From positions 25,821,880 to 25,885,879 of the forward strand of contig NC_031770.1 of the NCBI RefSeq assembly GCF_001522545.3: a DNA stretch of 64,000 bases, read 5' to 3'. Shown in pieces: positions 11,199 to 24,600 of this stretch. The translations under genes were made by a program, and so were the position numbers. Origin of the DNA: Parus major (taxonomy: Eukaryota > Chordata > Aves > Passeriformes > Paridae). The notes under the pieces were generated by a model, which ran no database searches, had not been told where the DNA came from, and saw nothing but the letters and a program-made list of their open reading frames with translations. Positions within the stretch are counted from its first letter, which is position 1, and every line of letters starts with the position of its first letter.

Positions 11199-12092
11199 GG
11201 ATGTCAATATAGGTGCCTTCAGCATAGGAATGAAATCTGCGTTTCTGTTCAGATTCTTTGAAAAAGCCAATGAGCTGAAAACAGTGGTGCTCAGTAAAGG
11301 CACATGAAGAAAATAGCATTTTAGGAATTATTAGGAAAGGAATAGAGAAAAAAATACAAACAAAATACACAAACAATATTATGCCATGGTTCAGCACCTC
11401 AGCCCACCTGCGCTGTGCACACCTTTAGCTCTTACATCTCAAAAAATCATGTGACTGAGCAGGAAAAAAGCAGAGAAAAGCAAGAAGGATGGTGAGCGGT
11501 CTGGAGTGACTTCTGGAAGAGAAGAGAGGAGAGGAAGTGGACTGTTGTCAGTTTGGAATAGAAATGACTGATGGAAGATATGCTAGGGTCTTCAAACCAT
11601 GTCTGGAATACAAAGGTTAATAGAGACCCATTATCTGTTATTTCTCCTGACACAAGATCCAGAGGATGCCAAAGCAAACTCCCAGGCAGCAGCTATAAAG
11701 CAAATAAAAGGAGGAACTTATCCCCTATGGGATTTATCGAACATTAATTGCCATCGAATGTTGTGGAAAGAAGAAATCTCCAACTATAAATATGTTCAAC
11801 AAACAATTTGACAAATTAATAATAAAAAATAGAAGTTCACCCAGGGTTATTAAACCCATGGATACAGACTTTGGTCATGAAGGTCCATGGGAATACAGTA
11901 AAGACTGTTGGGGTGCAGAAATTTTTAGTCGAAATGCTAAGACTGCATGAATGGAAAATGAGGGGGTATGTCTGTGCTTGGAAGCACCAGAAAGAAGAGA
12001 AGAAAAAGGAAGATATGAATTGTAGGCACTGGTGGCACCCAAACTAGCAAATACTCAAATTCCTGGCACATCTACATGCAGTTTTCCAGGAC

Positions 12093-12620
12093 AGTTGAGA
12101 TGGGAAGGCTTCTCAGGAAATTATCTAATCCAGCCTCCTGCTCTAAACAGGGCTATAGCCAGCTGAGTTTTTAATGCCTCCACAGATGAAGATTCCACAA
12201 CCTATCTGTGTGAGCCATTCCACCATCCAGTGTTTGATCACTGACACAGAGCAAGAGTGTTTCTTTATGTTAAAATGATTTTTTCTGTGTTTCTGAAGCT
12301 TGTGCCCATTGCTTCTTGTCCTCACCGGGCACTAGTTCCACCACCTTTTTAACTTCCCCACACACACACATTGATGAGAGTCCAAGCCTTCTCCAGGCTG
12401 AGCAGTTCCAGCCTCCCTCAGCTTTTCGTCATATGTCAGGTATCCCAATCAGCTTTGTGGCACTAAAGGCCTTTCTTCTGACCAGGTTTCAGACTAAGTT
12501 TTGCTGCCATGTCCCTGCAATGGAACTTCAGTCCACATCACAGTTGAATGATCTCTGGATTTGCCTTATTCAGAGCACAAGCCTATGGCTGGATCCAGTA
12601 CAGCTGGTTTTAGGTGCCTC
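12093..12620 (-). mobile_element. Old CR1 LINE 3' fragment, minus strand
   Basis: The plus strand reads like the reverse complement of the avian CR1 3' part: a GATGGGAAGGCTTCTCAGGA start, then AATCCAGCCTCCTGCTCTAA, a GATTCCACAACCTATCTGTG block, TTGTGCCCATTGCTTCTTGT and TCTCCAGGCTGAGCAGTTCC. Similarity fades between 12480 and 12570 and is lost after about 12620. Several protein-like open frames here on both strands, up to about 158 codons, are by-products of this repeat. It is 5'-truncated, the usual state of CR1 copies, and clearly diverged, including a CACACA expansion at 12360. Confidence 0.85.
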
Positions 12621-15600
12621 CACTGTCCTGCCTGTTTTCCTTCCCTACTGTCATGCAGAGAGCCCCTCTCTCAGTCAAATGGGCATCTCCAGTACAATGT
12701 ACCCAGTGTGCTGGAGCTTCCCTCAGTGCAAATACAGTATGAAAAAATTCGCAAAGAAAAGGCTTACAGACCTTTACCTGAAATGGCTCTGAAAAGCCAG
12801 TGCTGCCACCCAAAACACAACGCTACATTCTAGCAGAGGAAACCAGGGGAGCTCGGCTGACAAAAGCAGAAAGGTCTAGTTGTGTTATATTTATTGCAGC
12901 CCACACAAGAGCAGCAAATAAAAGACACAGCAAAGTAATGGGGGACTATAACAGAACTTCAGCTTCCAGTGACATAGCTGAGAAATAGGTTCCCTGTTTT
13001 CACACATGCCTCTCTTTATACAGCTTTTATTTAGGCAGCAAAGGTTTCTCAAAATGGTTTGCAATTTTATAAGGACCCATTGAGGTAAGAACACAGACTA
13101 AAGTATTTGCCAGATCATGAAATGAACTTTTTTTACACTCGGACAATAGGGAGTTTTAAATTCACACTGCACTTCAAGTATGAGTTATTTAAACTGGGAA
13201 AATCTTTTTAAACTTCAGTGAAAAAAAAAAAGTGAGATTCATTATATATAGTGCAAAAGCTACCAACTCATATACATGACATCAAGTCGTATATTATAGA
13301 CATGAAGCTTTTCACGTTTTACCGAACGTCATAAGGTTTGCAGTTCCCACATTGTGTTTCAGTATTTCTGCCAAAATTGCCAACAAAGAATGTGTCTTTA
13401 ACTTCTCTGACCCTATTGTGTCAAAAACATCTCTCGTGCACCCCATACTGTATCTTTTAGACCTACTTAGTGTTCATTTCTAAAATTTCAGAAATGCTCA
13501 ATAGGAAAACCTCAGAACACACAATACAGCTTCTTTACATCTGGAACCATACATCAAAAATCATGGCTATGAAAAAATATTCTGCAATTTTTTTCCTCAC
13601 AAATTTAATGAAAGAACTATTAGTATTTCCACCAAAATAAGCTGGATATTGTAAATGGCTAAAAAAAGAAGTAACAGAGCTGATAAAAATAAATAATTTT
13701 TGCCATTTAATTCTTTGGCAGGCCTTAAATATCTTCCAAGAAGAAAAGGCAGAGCTCATCAATTCTAATATTGAAATTGAAACTTTATATTGATTAGTTT
13801 ATTTTATTCACTCCATAAAATTACTTTCTGTTTAGATTCTGATTTACAGCCACCCTTAAATATTTGTCTCTTTACTCATTAGGCATAGCTATAAAGAAAT
13901 TATTATTCCAAAGTAAGCACGTAAAAAGTCAGTAATTCTTGCCTGTATCTCAGTTCAACAAAATCAGATATGAAACAAGTGCATTTCCCTCCTATTAATT
14001 AGTGCTGTGTATTCCTATTCCTAATTTCTTTTACCAGCCTTATGGATGTTAGAAGAAGAGCTCTGATTATGATCCAGAAAATATGTTGGATTTCCTTCAG
14101 GCAGAGCCTTCCACTGTGATCCTCCCAAAGTGCCATCTACTCTATAAAAGTACTTATCAACACAAAAGCTCCTTAGAGAAGGTAAATGCTTTCCTTTAAC
14201 TCACAGAATAGGCATGAATTGAGCCACAGGGGCAGAAGAATCCCTTCCATACCTGAATTTAAAAATAAAGAAGATGCTGAAGATGCATTGCTTGCAAAAG
14301 TTAGCATGATGGAAATAGTTCTCTTTTATCATTGAGAATAACTTACCACTGACCACAGATTTACAGAAGAATATAGGATCTGACATAGAAGTTGACACTT
14401 GTGTTTGAAATGCAAGCAGGTTGACATTTGGTAAACTTCAACCAGTGACAGATAGCAAATGGCTGGGATTTACAGTTTGGCCAAAGATTGTCAATCCTAA
14501 GAGCAAAGCTCAGGAGTGCCACAAGTTACCCCCTGGAGTGTGCAAAGATTGTCAAGCAGATGATGTCCCCAGAATATGTGTGCACTGAACTCTCTTATCC
14601 AGAACACCATTTCACTGTATCTGATTTCCTGCTTTGCCTCTGCAGGCACCTTGTTGTAGAGGTAGGGTCACACTCCATCGGCAGCACCTGCTGTATTCTA
14701 TCCTGTTTCAAAAACAGGATGTACGCAAATATCAAATTTCTGCACTATCAAAATAATAATATACACTTTAACTTGCTATAGTTTAAAAGCAAGCCCTTGG
14801 CTGGTTCTGTGAACAGTTGGTGGACATCAAGCAGTGAGGCCATTTAATCACTGACAGTGAATCAAATTCACACAAATTTCCAATGCAATGTATTTACACA
14901 ACCTGTGTTTTAATTCCTGTTTACATAAACGCCGTAGCAGTTAAGCTTGCTCATTAACAGAAAGAATTCACACAAGGCACAAGGACAAATTTCCCACAAA
15001 GCTTTCTATTTCCTTTATCAGATCACAGTTGCAGTTATACCAAGAGTGGCATTCGTTCTAGAGTCTGTTTCCATAATAAATACTTGGGCATGCAGGTTTT
15101 ATTGTCTTGACTGAATCACTGACAGTGCCAGGAACATCCTTTTTGTAGTTTTTCTTCAAAACAGTTAAAGACAACAGCTTGATAATGCATGGAAGACATC
15201 AGACAGATGAGCTCAACTCTTTGAGAAAGAAATTGGCTTCTCTACAAAGAATTATTTAACTCCTCAGTAAGGAATGAACCTACTGTGCTAGATGGCTTTC
15301 TGGTATACAAATAAGCTTACTCTCTTTACCAATGTCCTTCATCCTACCAATGAAAGCTGAACCAACCATTTCTTTGTATTTAAGATATCTGTGATTCTTT
15401 CATATTTTTCCATTATTTCCAGGAGTTTGGTTTGAGACCTATCATAAGCATGCAATTACAGAGAATGTACCAACACTCAAGCTTCTTTTCTCTTTTGTTT
15501 TGTTTTGTTTTGGTTTTTAAATTGGATTATAAAATAATTATTATCAATAAGCCTACAACAAAGACTGAAGAAAGCAGACAGTTATGGATGTCCAAAATAC

Positions 15601-18600
15601 ATACTGCTACATAACCTTACAAATTTAACACAGAAGTCAAGACTAATTTGCCTTCCATTAGAAGGCTCTCTGGCCATGTGCTAAGGTCTGGTGATACACA
15701 AGGTTTTTAAAAATAAAAGAAGAACAAAGTCTGCCCAGGATGAAAAAAGGTATCATCACTCAATCAGCCCCTGTGTATTCTCCATGTAAATGAAGATGAT
15801 TATGCAAATTATTATGAACATTAGCAGGCAAAGAGGTAAAAAGTGGGATTCATCTGATACAGGACAGAAGCAGGATTTCTGGCACCCAAAGGCATGCAAG
15901 GTTTACTCACTATCTATACTACTTTTCCTATTTCTATCTTATTATTGTAAAAGAATTTTTTTTTTTTTTCTAGATATGTCTTTCCTACTGAGATCCACAA
16001 AGAACCAGGTGCCCCTCTAGTGCAGAATGCCCTCCAAGACAATTGATATACCAGATAAACTGCTGATGCAGCTGAACTCTGCTGCTGGAAATCAGCATGC
16101 ATCTATCAGAGCTGGAATGATATTGTTTCCACAGTTCATTCTTTTGGTTAAAATGTAGAGCTCAGTTAACTTCCCTTTCAGAACAGGTATGATCGATGTT
16201 TCTATCTATCATAACACAGAAATCAGGAAACTCAGCCTTCCTATCATTCATATTATAACATCTGAACAATTTTTCCACTGGCTTTGAAAACGAAGAATTA
16301 TCAATATGTTAGCAGATTATGGACTGTGGATGCATGTTTATCCATGATGACTACAGGTTTGACAAAAGAAAAGTGCAAGCCAAGCTTTATATCCAACTCT
16401 GCTATGAACAGCCACAGTATGTAAGACTAAAATTCCATCCCAGTACCTCCTCACACCCTTAAAAACAGCTAGCAGAGATGCTTAACAGGACAGTTCAAAA
16501 CACAGGTAGGAACACAATGAAGCTTTGTCCAATTTACTAAATTCTGGTGAAGTTTGGTGATTACCAAGTCTGCTGGTATTTTTTTGATTTTAGTTATTTT
16601 TTTATTATTTTTTTTATTTTTTTGCTGTAGTACAACCTAGTTTCTTATAGAGTCTTTGCCAAACACACCTTGGAAAATATTTTTTTCTGAAAACTGAATT
16701 CAAATTGCTTAACCTCTTTACTTGGTCACCTAGATGGAGAGATAAGATTAAAATGTCTTTCTCTGTGAAGCATCTTTGAGATATTCTAGGCCAAGTCTCC
16801 ATATAAATGTACTTTATTAGATTATCAGTATAATTTTTGATAGGGCTTCTGTCTTTCATTTTATTCTGAAGGCAGTAAGCACGGTACTTCTCATATTCCA
16901 TTGTGTGGTTTGTTTTGTCAGACAAAACCTGATATCTGCTTCCCTACTAATATCATCACACTGTCTGAATGTATTTTAAGAGCTTGTGATACTTGGCAAC
17001 GAGTGGGTTTGCTTTTGTTGTTGTTGGGTCAAAAAGTAGTGCATTTAATTTAAACGTTAGAACAAGATGGGATTTATCTGATCAAAAAATCATACAATAA
17101 TAGAAAGGGGTATATTTCCTTTAAAAAACAGGGACCTCTTGATATCTTCTCAATGCCAAAGGTTTTCATCTGTTTGAATGACAGCCACATACTCCCATTA
17201 CACTGACTTAAACCAATAATTAGAGCAAGGAAGCTGGACAAGGGTGCAAAAGCAGATTTTTTTGGTGGCTGTCTGTAATACATTTAAACTTGTGAATGAA
17301 AGAGGGTGACATGCCTTCAGCAACCAAAACACCAGCAAAAAATCAGGCAAAAATATCCTTAAAACATATTTGCAGAACAGTGTTAAAACAATAAAAAATT
17401 ACTGATGCGTTTTTACTGGAATGTGCCAATAGGAATTTAAGCCTTTCCTTGTCAATGACACTGATTAATGGAGCATGTCCACGAGGAGTGCTTGGTATCC
17501 TTCAGCACCTCAGCCCAAAGAAGTATTTCCAATCTGGGTCCCCATCACTCGACACCAGCATGGCTTCCCCCACCCATTGTGTGTCACCAAGCCCAGGCCA
17601 GAGCAGATGGCACAGGCTGGGTCTACAGGCCACTGCTCCTGCATCAGCACTGCTCACATGCTTCCCAAACTAGGGCCCCACTTCTCCTTTCCATCTGATT
17701 CAATCTGACATTTCCATTTAGTAAAAGAACATATGCAGGAACTTCACCAAAAGTTTGAACCTTGCAATAATTTATTAGTGGTGACAGCAGCATCTGGGGT
17801 TTCCAGAATATACACCCCAACATAGTCACATATTTCTGCAAAAAGCCACCATCCTTGAATTAAAGTTTTGTGTTTAATGCTCACCTTTACAATCACACCA
17901 TGCCTGACACAGGTACCTGGGCATGGCTTGCTCTTCTGAAAGAAACATTTTAAGCATGTATTTTTGTCTTTGATGTTTTTCTCTCCTCCCCTTTGGGTAG
18001 TGGCGTATGTTGACTCTCCTCAGATTTAACAGCAATGTTATATATATTGAGATTCTATCTGGACAAGATATGAACAGAAATATTATACACAGCTAAATGA
18101 GAAAACACTGATTTTTGTGTGAGCCCCTGAAGGCCTACTTTGTCTGTACAACAGTTTGTTTTACTTTTTGTAAAATTAATTTTGGCTGTAGCCAGATTGA
18201 TGGTGATTATATTTGAAATCGCTCCCACAAATCTTTCACATAAACACATCCTTAATTTAGGATCTTTAAAATTATTTGGATAATTAATGAATTTTCTTAT
18301 TCATTAGCAGTCGTTGCTATAAGATCAGCAAATAATCTGAAACATTCCTTGTTTTAGCAGCCCTTGGGTGCCAGGGTTTGCTACTGCTTTAAATACATTC
18401 ATACTAGTTAGAAACCTACACAGCTTTGAGAAAAAGAAAAAAAAATCGAAAAAACACCTCAAGTAATATCAGATGTCTTATTAGCCTAAACTATGCAACC
18501 TGAGCAATGGCCAAATTTGCAGGTTCTCCTTTTGCCAAATAACAACAAAAGCCAACAAAACCCCCACCCTTAAACAGATTTTTGAAGTTTGATACAAAGT

Positions 18601-21600
18601 AAATCCTGAACTTCATCAGCATTTCTGCTGATAATACTGCTAGATTTGATATCTTCCAGTAAAATTGAAAAAAAAAAAAAAGAAAGAAAAAGCAATCTTG
18701 AGCTGCTGCAGTGAAGGGGGCAGGAAGTGCCCACTGCAGGGTCTGTGGTCCACACAGCTTTTATTTCATGGAGACACACAGACAGCCTATTCCCTGGTGA
18801 CGGCTCACTGCGCTTTCCAATCCTGCACAGGATTTCCTTCTGTCTGAAAGTGTAAGAGTCGCTCCAGTAAACACTCTGCATATGTGTTCCAGCTGCTGCG
18901 CTCATTCTGCCAGCACAGCCCAGTGACAAGAAAAGTATTATTTCCTACTAAAACCTTCTAATCACCAGACCATGCCATTTTCACCTAGTTGTTCCAGGCA
19001 TCAGGAGCTTGCATTGCTTTTGGTAACCTAATCATGATTAAGAAATTAGCTTTTGCATCCCAGCACAGTAACCCCCATCTCAGGATTCTGCAAGCTGAAC
19101 TTGTGAGTAGGCTGAGCTGTGCTGAGAGCTCAGTTTCCAAGAAAACTTGCATTGATTAATATAGGCTCCAGAACCTATATTCTTGAAAATATTGATACAT
19201 ATGCAAATTCATATGTAAATATGTAAATACACACATCCATACACACTATATATCCGTGTTCATATTATATATAATACATACACATGTGTTAAGAAGAAAT
19301 TACCATCTGTACAATTTGCTGATGTTCCTATTTATTTTGGCAGGGTCTTGCCTTTACAGGAAGAGGGTTTTTTTTGTTGCAAAGCCCAGCACAGCTTTGC
19401 CATTCCTTTCTAGAACAACTGCATGGAACATGATGGAGAGAAACTTTCTCAATCTGCAGTAAAGAAAATAAGACTTAAGAACAAGCTTAAGACATATCCT
19501 ATTACTAGCATAACAATGACTTTTTTCAAAACTGGGCTATCCTGTCCCTAGGGACATTTTAGTAGATTTCTTTTAACCCTTTCTTTAGAGGAATTGTGAC
19601 AATTTTTTAAACTCATTCTTCAAATATTGTTCAAAGAATACATTTTATTTAGTACTAATACTTCTTTCCTTTTTAGGGAACCACTGTCAACAGCTCTGCT
19701 ATGCTGCAGTTCCATAAATCTTCTGGAAAAACAAAATAAAATACAAGTCCAACTCTCATCAGTTTTCATTTTCAGGTTTACAATTTTTATCCTTCTTCAA
19801 TGAAATAAAATCCTCACAACCCCTCAACAGGAAGTTTTTAATTGTTCAACTCATATGTACTCAAACAGGACTGACAGGAGAACCCTGATTGTTCAAATGG
19901 AAATTGGAGCATGGTAATTACACAGTCAAAACTGACTTCAAATAAAGGGAAAAGCTTCTTCTATACAGCACAAAATATGCAAACCTAAGTTCAAACGCAG
20001 GCCAATTCAGCAAAATACGCTGTTCTATACAACTTAGAGCAATTTTGGGATGAAGAAGATATTTTAACTCTCATATTTACATTTTGATGATTATTTTAAT
20101 GCATTAATATACATAAAGGAGGCCAAGGAAAAGCAAACATTGCCAGATCTGTAAATATGATGGACGTATTGCCAACATTTATGTTGGCACCAGATGTATC
20201 CACTTAGTGACACATTAACACAAAGCTTTGAGTTAAAAAAAAATCACACAATTATGTTTTTCTAAAAAATTATGTTTTTCCATAACCCATTTCATATGAA
20301 AATATCCATGTTTTATGCCCTTCCTTCAAAACCAATCAAAATATTTTACTAGGTTGATGAAGTAGCTTGGCAATTTGGCATCTACGTCTGCATGGCCATT
20401 GAGGGATACAGTTAAATTCCCAGCTCTACAAGCTGAAACAGATGTGGAAACTACACCAGTGATCTTCATATGCTGTAGGAAGGAACTCTCCTCTTCCAAA
20501 GAACTGAACTCCTTGAGAGCAGAGTGCCAGGTGAGGATACTGAAATGTGCTAGGGTTGTGAATCCCCAAAAAAATGGGATTTACGGAAGATTTGCCTGCT
20601 GTGGACAGGCACTGTGTTATCACATGCCATCAGCATTTTTATCCATCTGTACTGCAAGGATTAACTTACCCATGTTAATGTCCATATGATCTATGCTTAA
20701 AGTATAGAAGACAAATATATAAGGATGAAAAAAGCAAAACCACAAAGAAGTCCTGGCAATATTTTGCTTATTAAAAATAATTCCTTAGGGGCGTCTCTAA
20801 TGAGGAAAACTTGACACAAATGAGCCTTTTTGAATGTCTGTCAGTGATGTTGTAACCACATTAATATTCACATTTAGTGCATTCACCAGTTTGTCTGCTC
20901 CTCTTAATACTGTTCATAAATTCCTTTCTGGTAAGTCTTCCCAGACAGTGTGTATCAAAGGGATTATTGTACTTAATGGGTGATTAAAGCCACTTGCCCT
21001 TCAGCCTCATGCCTGCAATGCCACCTTAGGCATACAATAATAAGCCTGAAATGACTAGCTGTCATGTCTCATTGCTTAATTATATTGTCATGAAGGTGCC
21101 CTCCTCAGAAACCTTCTTAGAAAATCCAAAAGAAACACACTTCAGCAGTCGTTTTCTTTTCTTCAAAGGTTTTTACAATTATTATTATTTCTTAAAAGCT
21201 AAAAGAAAACACCAATAGTCTTAAACAAGCAAATCCATAGAGCTGCAAGTCCAAAGAGTCCTAGACCTCAAGACTGACATGAAATATCTCACAAGAGATG
21301 GAAATCCTGTCCTGGCAGGAATCCACTATGTCAAAGAGCAGCTCAGTGGTTATTACAGTCTGTAATACCTGTTGTTTAGCAGTAATTTTCAAGGGAATTA
21401 ATTTCAGTTCAAATGACATGTCCAGGGACTTTCCACACACCTTGAGTCACTGGCTGCTAGATTGCCCCTGGAGGGACAGTGGGGACCTCTCAGGCTCTCA
21501 GGCACAGCCTACAGGTTTCTTGGTGGCCAGAGCTGTAAGAAATGTAATGACCATCTCATTTCATCTAGTTTGGTTCAAGCCCAACATGACTTTTGTAGCA

Positions 21601-24600
21601 CTGCATGAGCAGTCCCATGAAAAAGCAGAAGACGCACACCTTTTTCTTCACATGGAAACACTATGAAAGAGACTTTATTGTTATTTAAATTCTCCCCAAA
21701 CTTGGCTGTGTACAAGTCAGCAGTTGATCTTTTTCATTATGTTTTTCCTCAGGAGTAGATGATGTTGAAGTAATTCCTAGTCGCACTACTCACAGATGTT
21801 ACTGTGGGGAGAAATGGAGTTATATCTATGGAGCTTAACACAAATTTCTAACAATGTTCCTTCTTTTCCATCCAAGGGGCATGATGGAAGGCAGGCCATG
21901 AGGGGCAGTCTTGTCCCATACATGGAGCTAGGTCTGAGAATGATTTCCTCCTTTTTGTGCTTTTTCATACATTTATACACAGGCACATGCAGAATTGTAG
22001 CTCATTTTCAATAAATATGACCAAAACCAGTTCCATTAAAAAAATTGCTACAGGCAACAGCATAAGGGAGGAAACTACTCTGCAATGCATTAATCATGAA
22101 ATTATGAGTTTGACAGCTGTTCGTGATAAAACATTAAGAGTTTTAGAGAGCTGTGATTTGATAGCTTCATATTATGACAAGCTAGTCCTGTCTGTTCGTG
22201 TTTCAGTGATTAACTCCCATCATTCTGTCTAGCTTTGTGCAGTAAGAGCAGTTTCAGAGGTGGAAACTTTGCTCTTCTGCTACTTAGAGCAGCTATGATG
22301 TGTCTGAGTCTGTCATGACAGCATCAGCAAGAGACAAATCTGGGAATACAGCTTAGGCTAGACAAGCCTAGGGAATACTGCAAAAGAACACTGACCCACA
22401 GATCTACTCCCCCAATCAATTTTTACTTGCACATGAAATTCATGTGCATCCTTGACCATGTATTCCCCACTGTCATGGCACCATGCATGTTGCTTTTATA
22501 TAATGCTACCTGCACCTCCAGCTCTGATATCAAACCAACTGCATCTATAGCAACTATTAAGCTGCTAACACAAACTACGTGACACATATATAAGCAAGCA
22601 ATATTATGCTAAAAACGACCTATCACAGTTTCAAATAATGTCTTGGAGTCCAGCATTTTGAAGTGCATAGATGACTTTGGAACTGAAATTTTCACCAGGA
22701 AAAAAAATGATCCTGTTCTTTGTAATTTCCATATGTGGAGTCATACCAGTCCATTACAATTCAATTAATTGACTCCAACAGTAAAGAAAACAACCATTAG
22801 CTAGCAACCTATAGAGATTTCCTTTCTTCTCATGGTCCAGAGCTTTTAATCCCTTAGCAAGCACAAGTGGCTGCTGAAGTGCATTTGTTCAGGGCTCAGT
22901 TTAAAATATGAATTAATGGAGTTGTAATACTGCCATAAATGAAGATATTTAACATTATCCCTGAACATTACATCCTTAAACATGCCTACTCTACAGTAGA
23001 TTAAATCCATTGAATACCCAGCTACACATATTTATGCTAGTTGGGTGTCTAGTAAGGAGTCCTTCTTATAAAAATAAGATAATTTAGCTATAACTATTGC
23101 ATAGCAACTACTGTAATTAGAGGACCTCTTGTAATAGTACAGACCAGCAATAGTTAATGGAGTTATTTTTTTTTAAAAAAAGGCAAGCATTACCTCAAGG
23201 GGGAATAGAGTTCTTCTTTTAGAAAAATGACTTTTAAATAACATCCTAAAAGGCTAGCAAGTCATTAGTCATTTTCAATAATGACAACAGGTAATTTATT
23301 GTCATGCACATGCCATGCAGTTAACAAAGGGGTCAGCTCTAGGTGTGTTAGCAGCAGGAGTTCTCAAAATAGATGTGCAAGGAACAGTCACACTAATCCA
23401 AAAATTAGGTCAGATTTTCTATATTTTATTTTTAGTCAAATAGAAATACTGATAGAAATACTAAAACTTACAATGAAAAATATCCAAAGATTCAGGTTAG
23501 ATTTTCAAAAGCTGCTAATAATTGTGAGCATTCAATTGGCAATGCATTAACATAGTCAGATTATCAAATTTGGGCTCAGATTCTCCAAAAACAACAACAA
23601 AAACAAAGGCTATTTAAGGTGTCTCGGATAATTTCCATTTTAAAGGCAGAAGCCTGTAAAAGTAGCTATTTCAGAAAATGTACCTCTTAGTTCATGTGCT
23701 GATATGGTATAAGTCCACAGACAGGTATGTGAGTGGGGACATCCATGTAGTCATCAACCCTAAGCAGATTCCAGCACCATCTGTACCTGAATGTTTTTAC
23801 AACCAGTGTTTCTACAGGTTTCCTGGATGCTGGGAAAGAAGTCTCTCCTAACTACATTATTGAACAGAAAACATATACTGTGGTCACTTTTTTTTGTTTT
23901 AAAGAACAACTGTTACATGATGTTCTGTTACCACCAATACTAAATCACCTTTTAGCTCAGACTAGAGCATAAAGTGTCTGAAAATCCATCCATCTGAAGA
24001 AAAAGGCCTAGAGTTTTCATTATTATCAGGAATACCATCAGGGGAACAAATCTGTCCAGCTGGTGGAAGTCTGTTGCCAGGGTTCCCCCAAGCGCTCTCT
24101 TAACCTGCAAACACCACCTGGGATGCGTAAGAAGCTGAGACTTGCTGCCTTCATAACTTCACTGGTTTGGTGACATGTTATGAATAGGAGAAATATTAGG
24201 AATGATTTTAAGCATTCCTTCCCTGATGCTCCAAATCCCTTGTTTACTTTATTGCCTGAGAGCTGTCAGCTTGGCCCCTGAGTTGACAAGTCTTGAAGTT
24301 GAGTGAAGCTGTCAAACAATGATTTGCAGTAGGCAGCCACCTCCGAAAGGTTTCAGTACACAGAAATTTGAAGAGAAACAGCGATAACCTTTCAAACTCC
24401 CCTAGTTTTCTGCTGTTTGACATGCACAGAGTTTGAAGCAATGCCATTTAACACAAAAACATCAAACTGAAAGTAATTACTCAGCTGCACGGGAAGAGGT
24501 AGGAAAATACTTTGCTTTTCCTAAACAAGATTCCAGGTGGTGCTGATCTTGAACCTCAGAAAGCTTTTGATCAAAATTATCAGCGTGGAAAAATACATCC

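Larger units (their letters stand above)
9753..11811 (+). pseudogene. Reverse transcriptase/C-terminal remnant of the old CR1-like LINE
   Basis: These are the coding parts of the plus-strand LINE, in several frames and broken by the 28-T run and two inserted elements. Recognisable blocks are KSKNKNLFLKYHKQK (9873-9917), GAGDICPGVLRKF, NLGKYKSGSLICLLGN (from 10723), FFEKANEL (11254-11277) and a 3' coding part at 11599-11811 whose DNA follows the CR1 C-terminal consensus. The 11599-11811 frame looks protein-like on its own but is explained by the LINE. No YxDD/FADD box is readable. The region between FFEKANEL and 11430 is short relative to a full reverse transcriptase, so an internal deletion is likely. 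Confidence 0.7.
9700..12010 (+). mobile_element. Old CR1-like LINE, plus strand, split by two later insertions
   Basis: Four separated pieces fit one degraded CR1/L3-type LINE in correct order. (1) 9753-10007 matches the linker before the reverse transcriptase, with FEKKLSKVVKSKNKNLFLKY. (2) 10130-10230 reads GAGDICPGVLRKFLYKI, equivalent to the family's KSPGPDGIHPRVLKEL block. (3) 10654-10828 reads NLGKYKSGSLICLLGN, equivalent to NPGNYRPVSLTSVPGK, and 11205-11280 carries FFEKANEL. (4) 11430-11900 follows the CR1 3' region at DNA level: a CACAAGATCCAGAGGATGCC block, CCCAGGCAGCAGCTATAAAG, a GGATGTTGTGG-like block and a TTAAACCCATGGATACAG block. A 28-T run sits inside at 10037-10064. The copy is more diverged than the 5117 element, so it is older. 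Ends are approximate. Confidence 0.8.

Noticed and set aside
11599..11811. Protein-like plus-strand frame of 70 codons, first read as a small unknown gene
   Set aside because: Its DNA follows the C-terminal coding part of CR1-type LINEs, and the flanking DNA continues into the CR1 3' region. It is part of the old LINE.
12316..12833. Open frames up to 158 codons on both strands
   Set aside because: They lie mostly in a degraded minus-strand CR1 3' fragment, in antisense frames, with no family resemblance.
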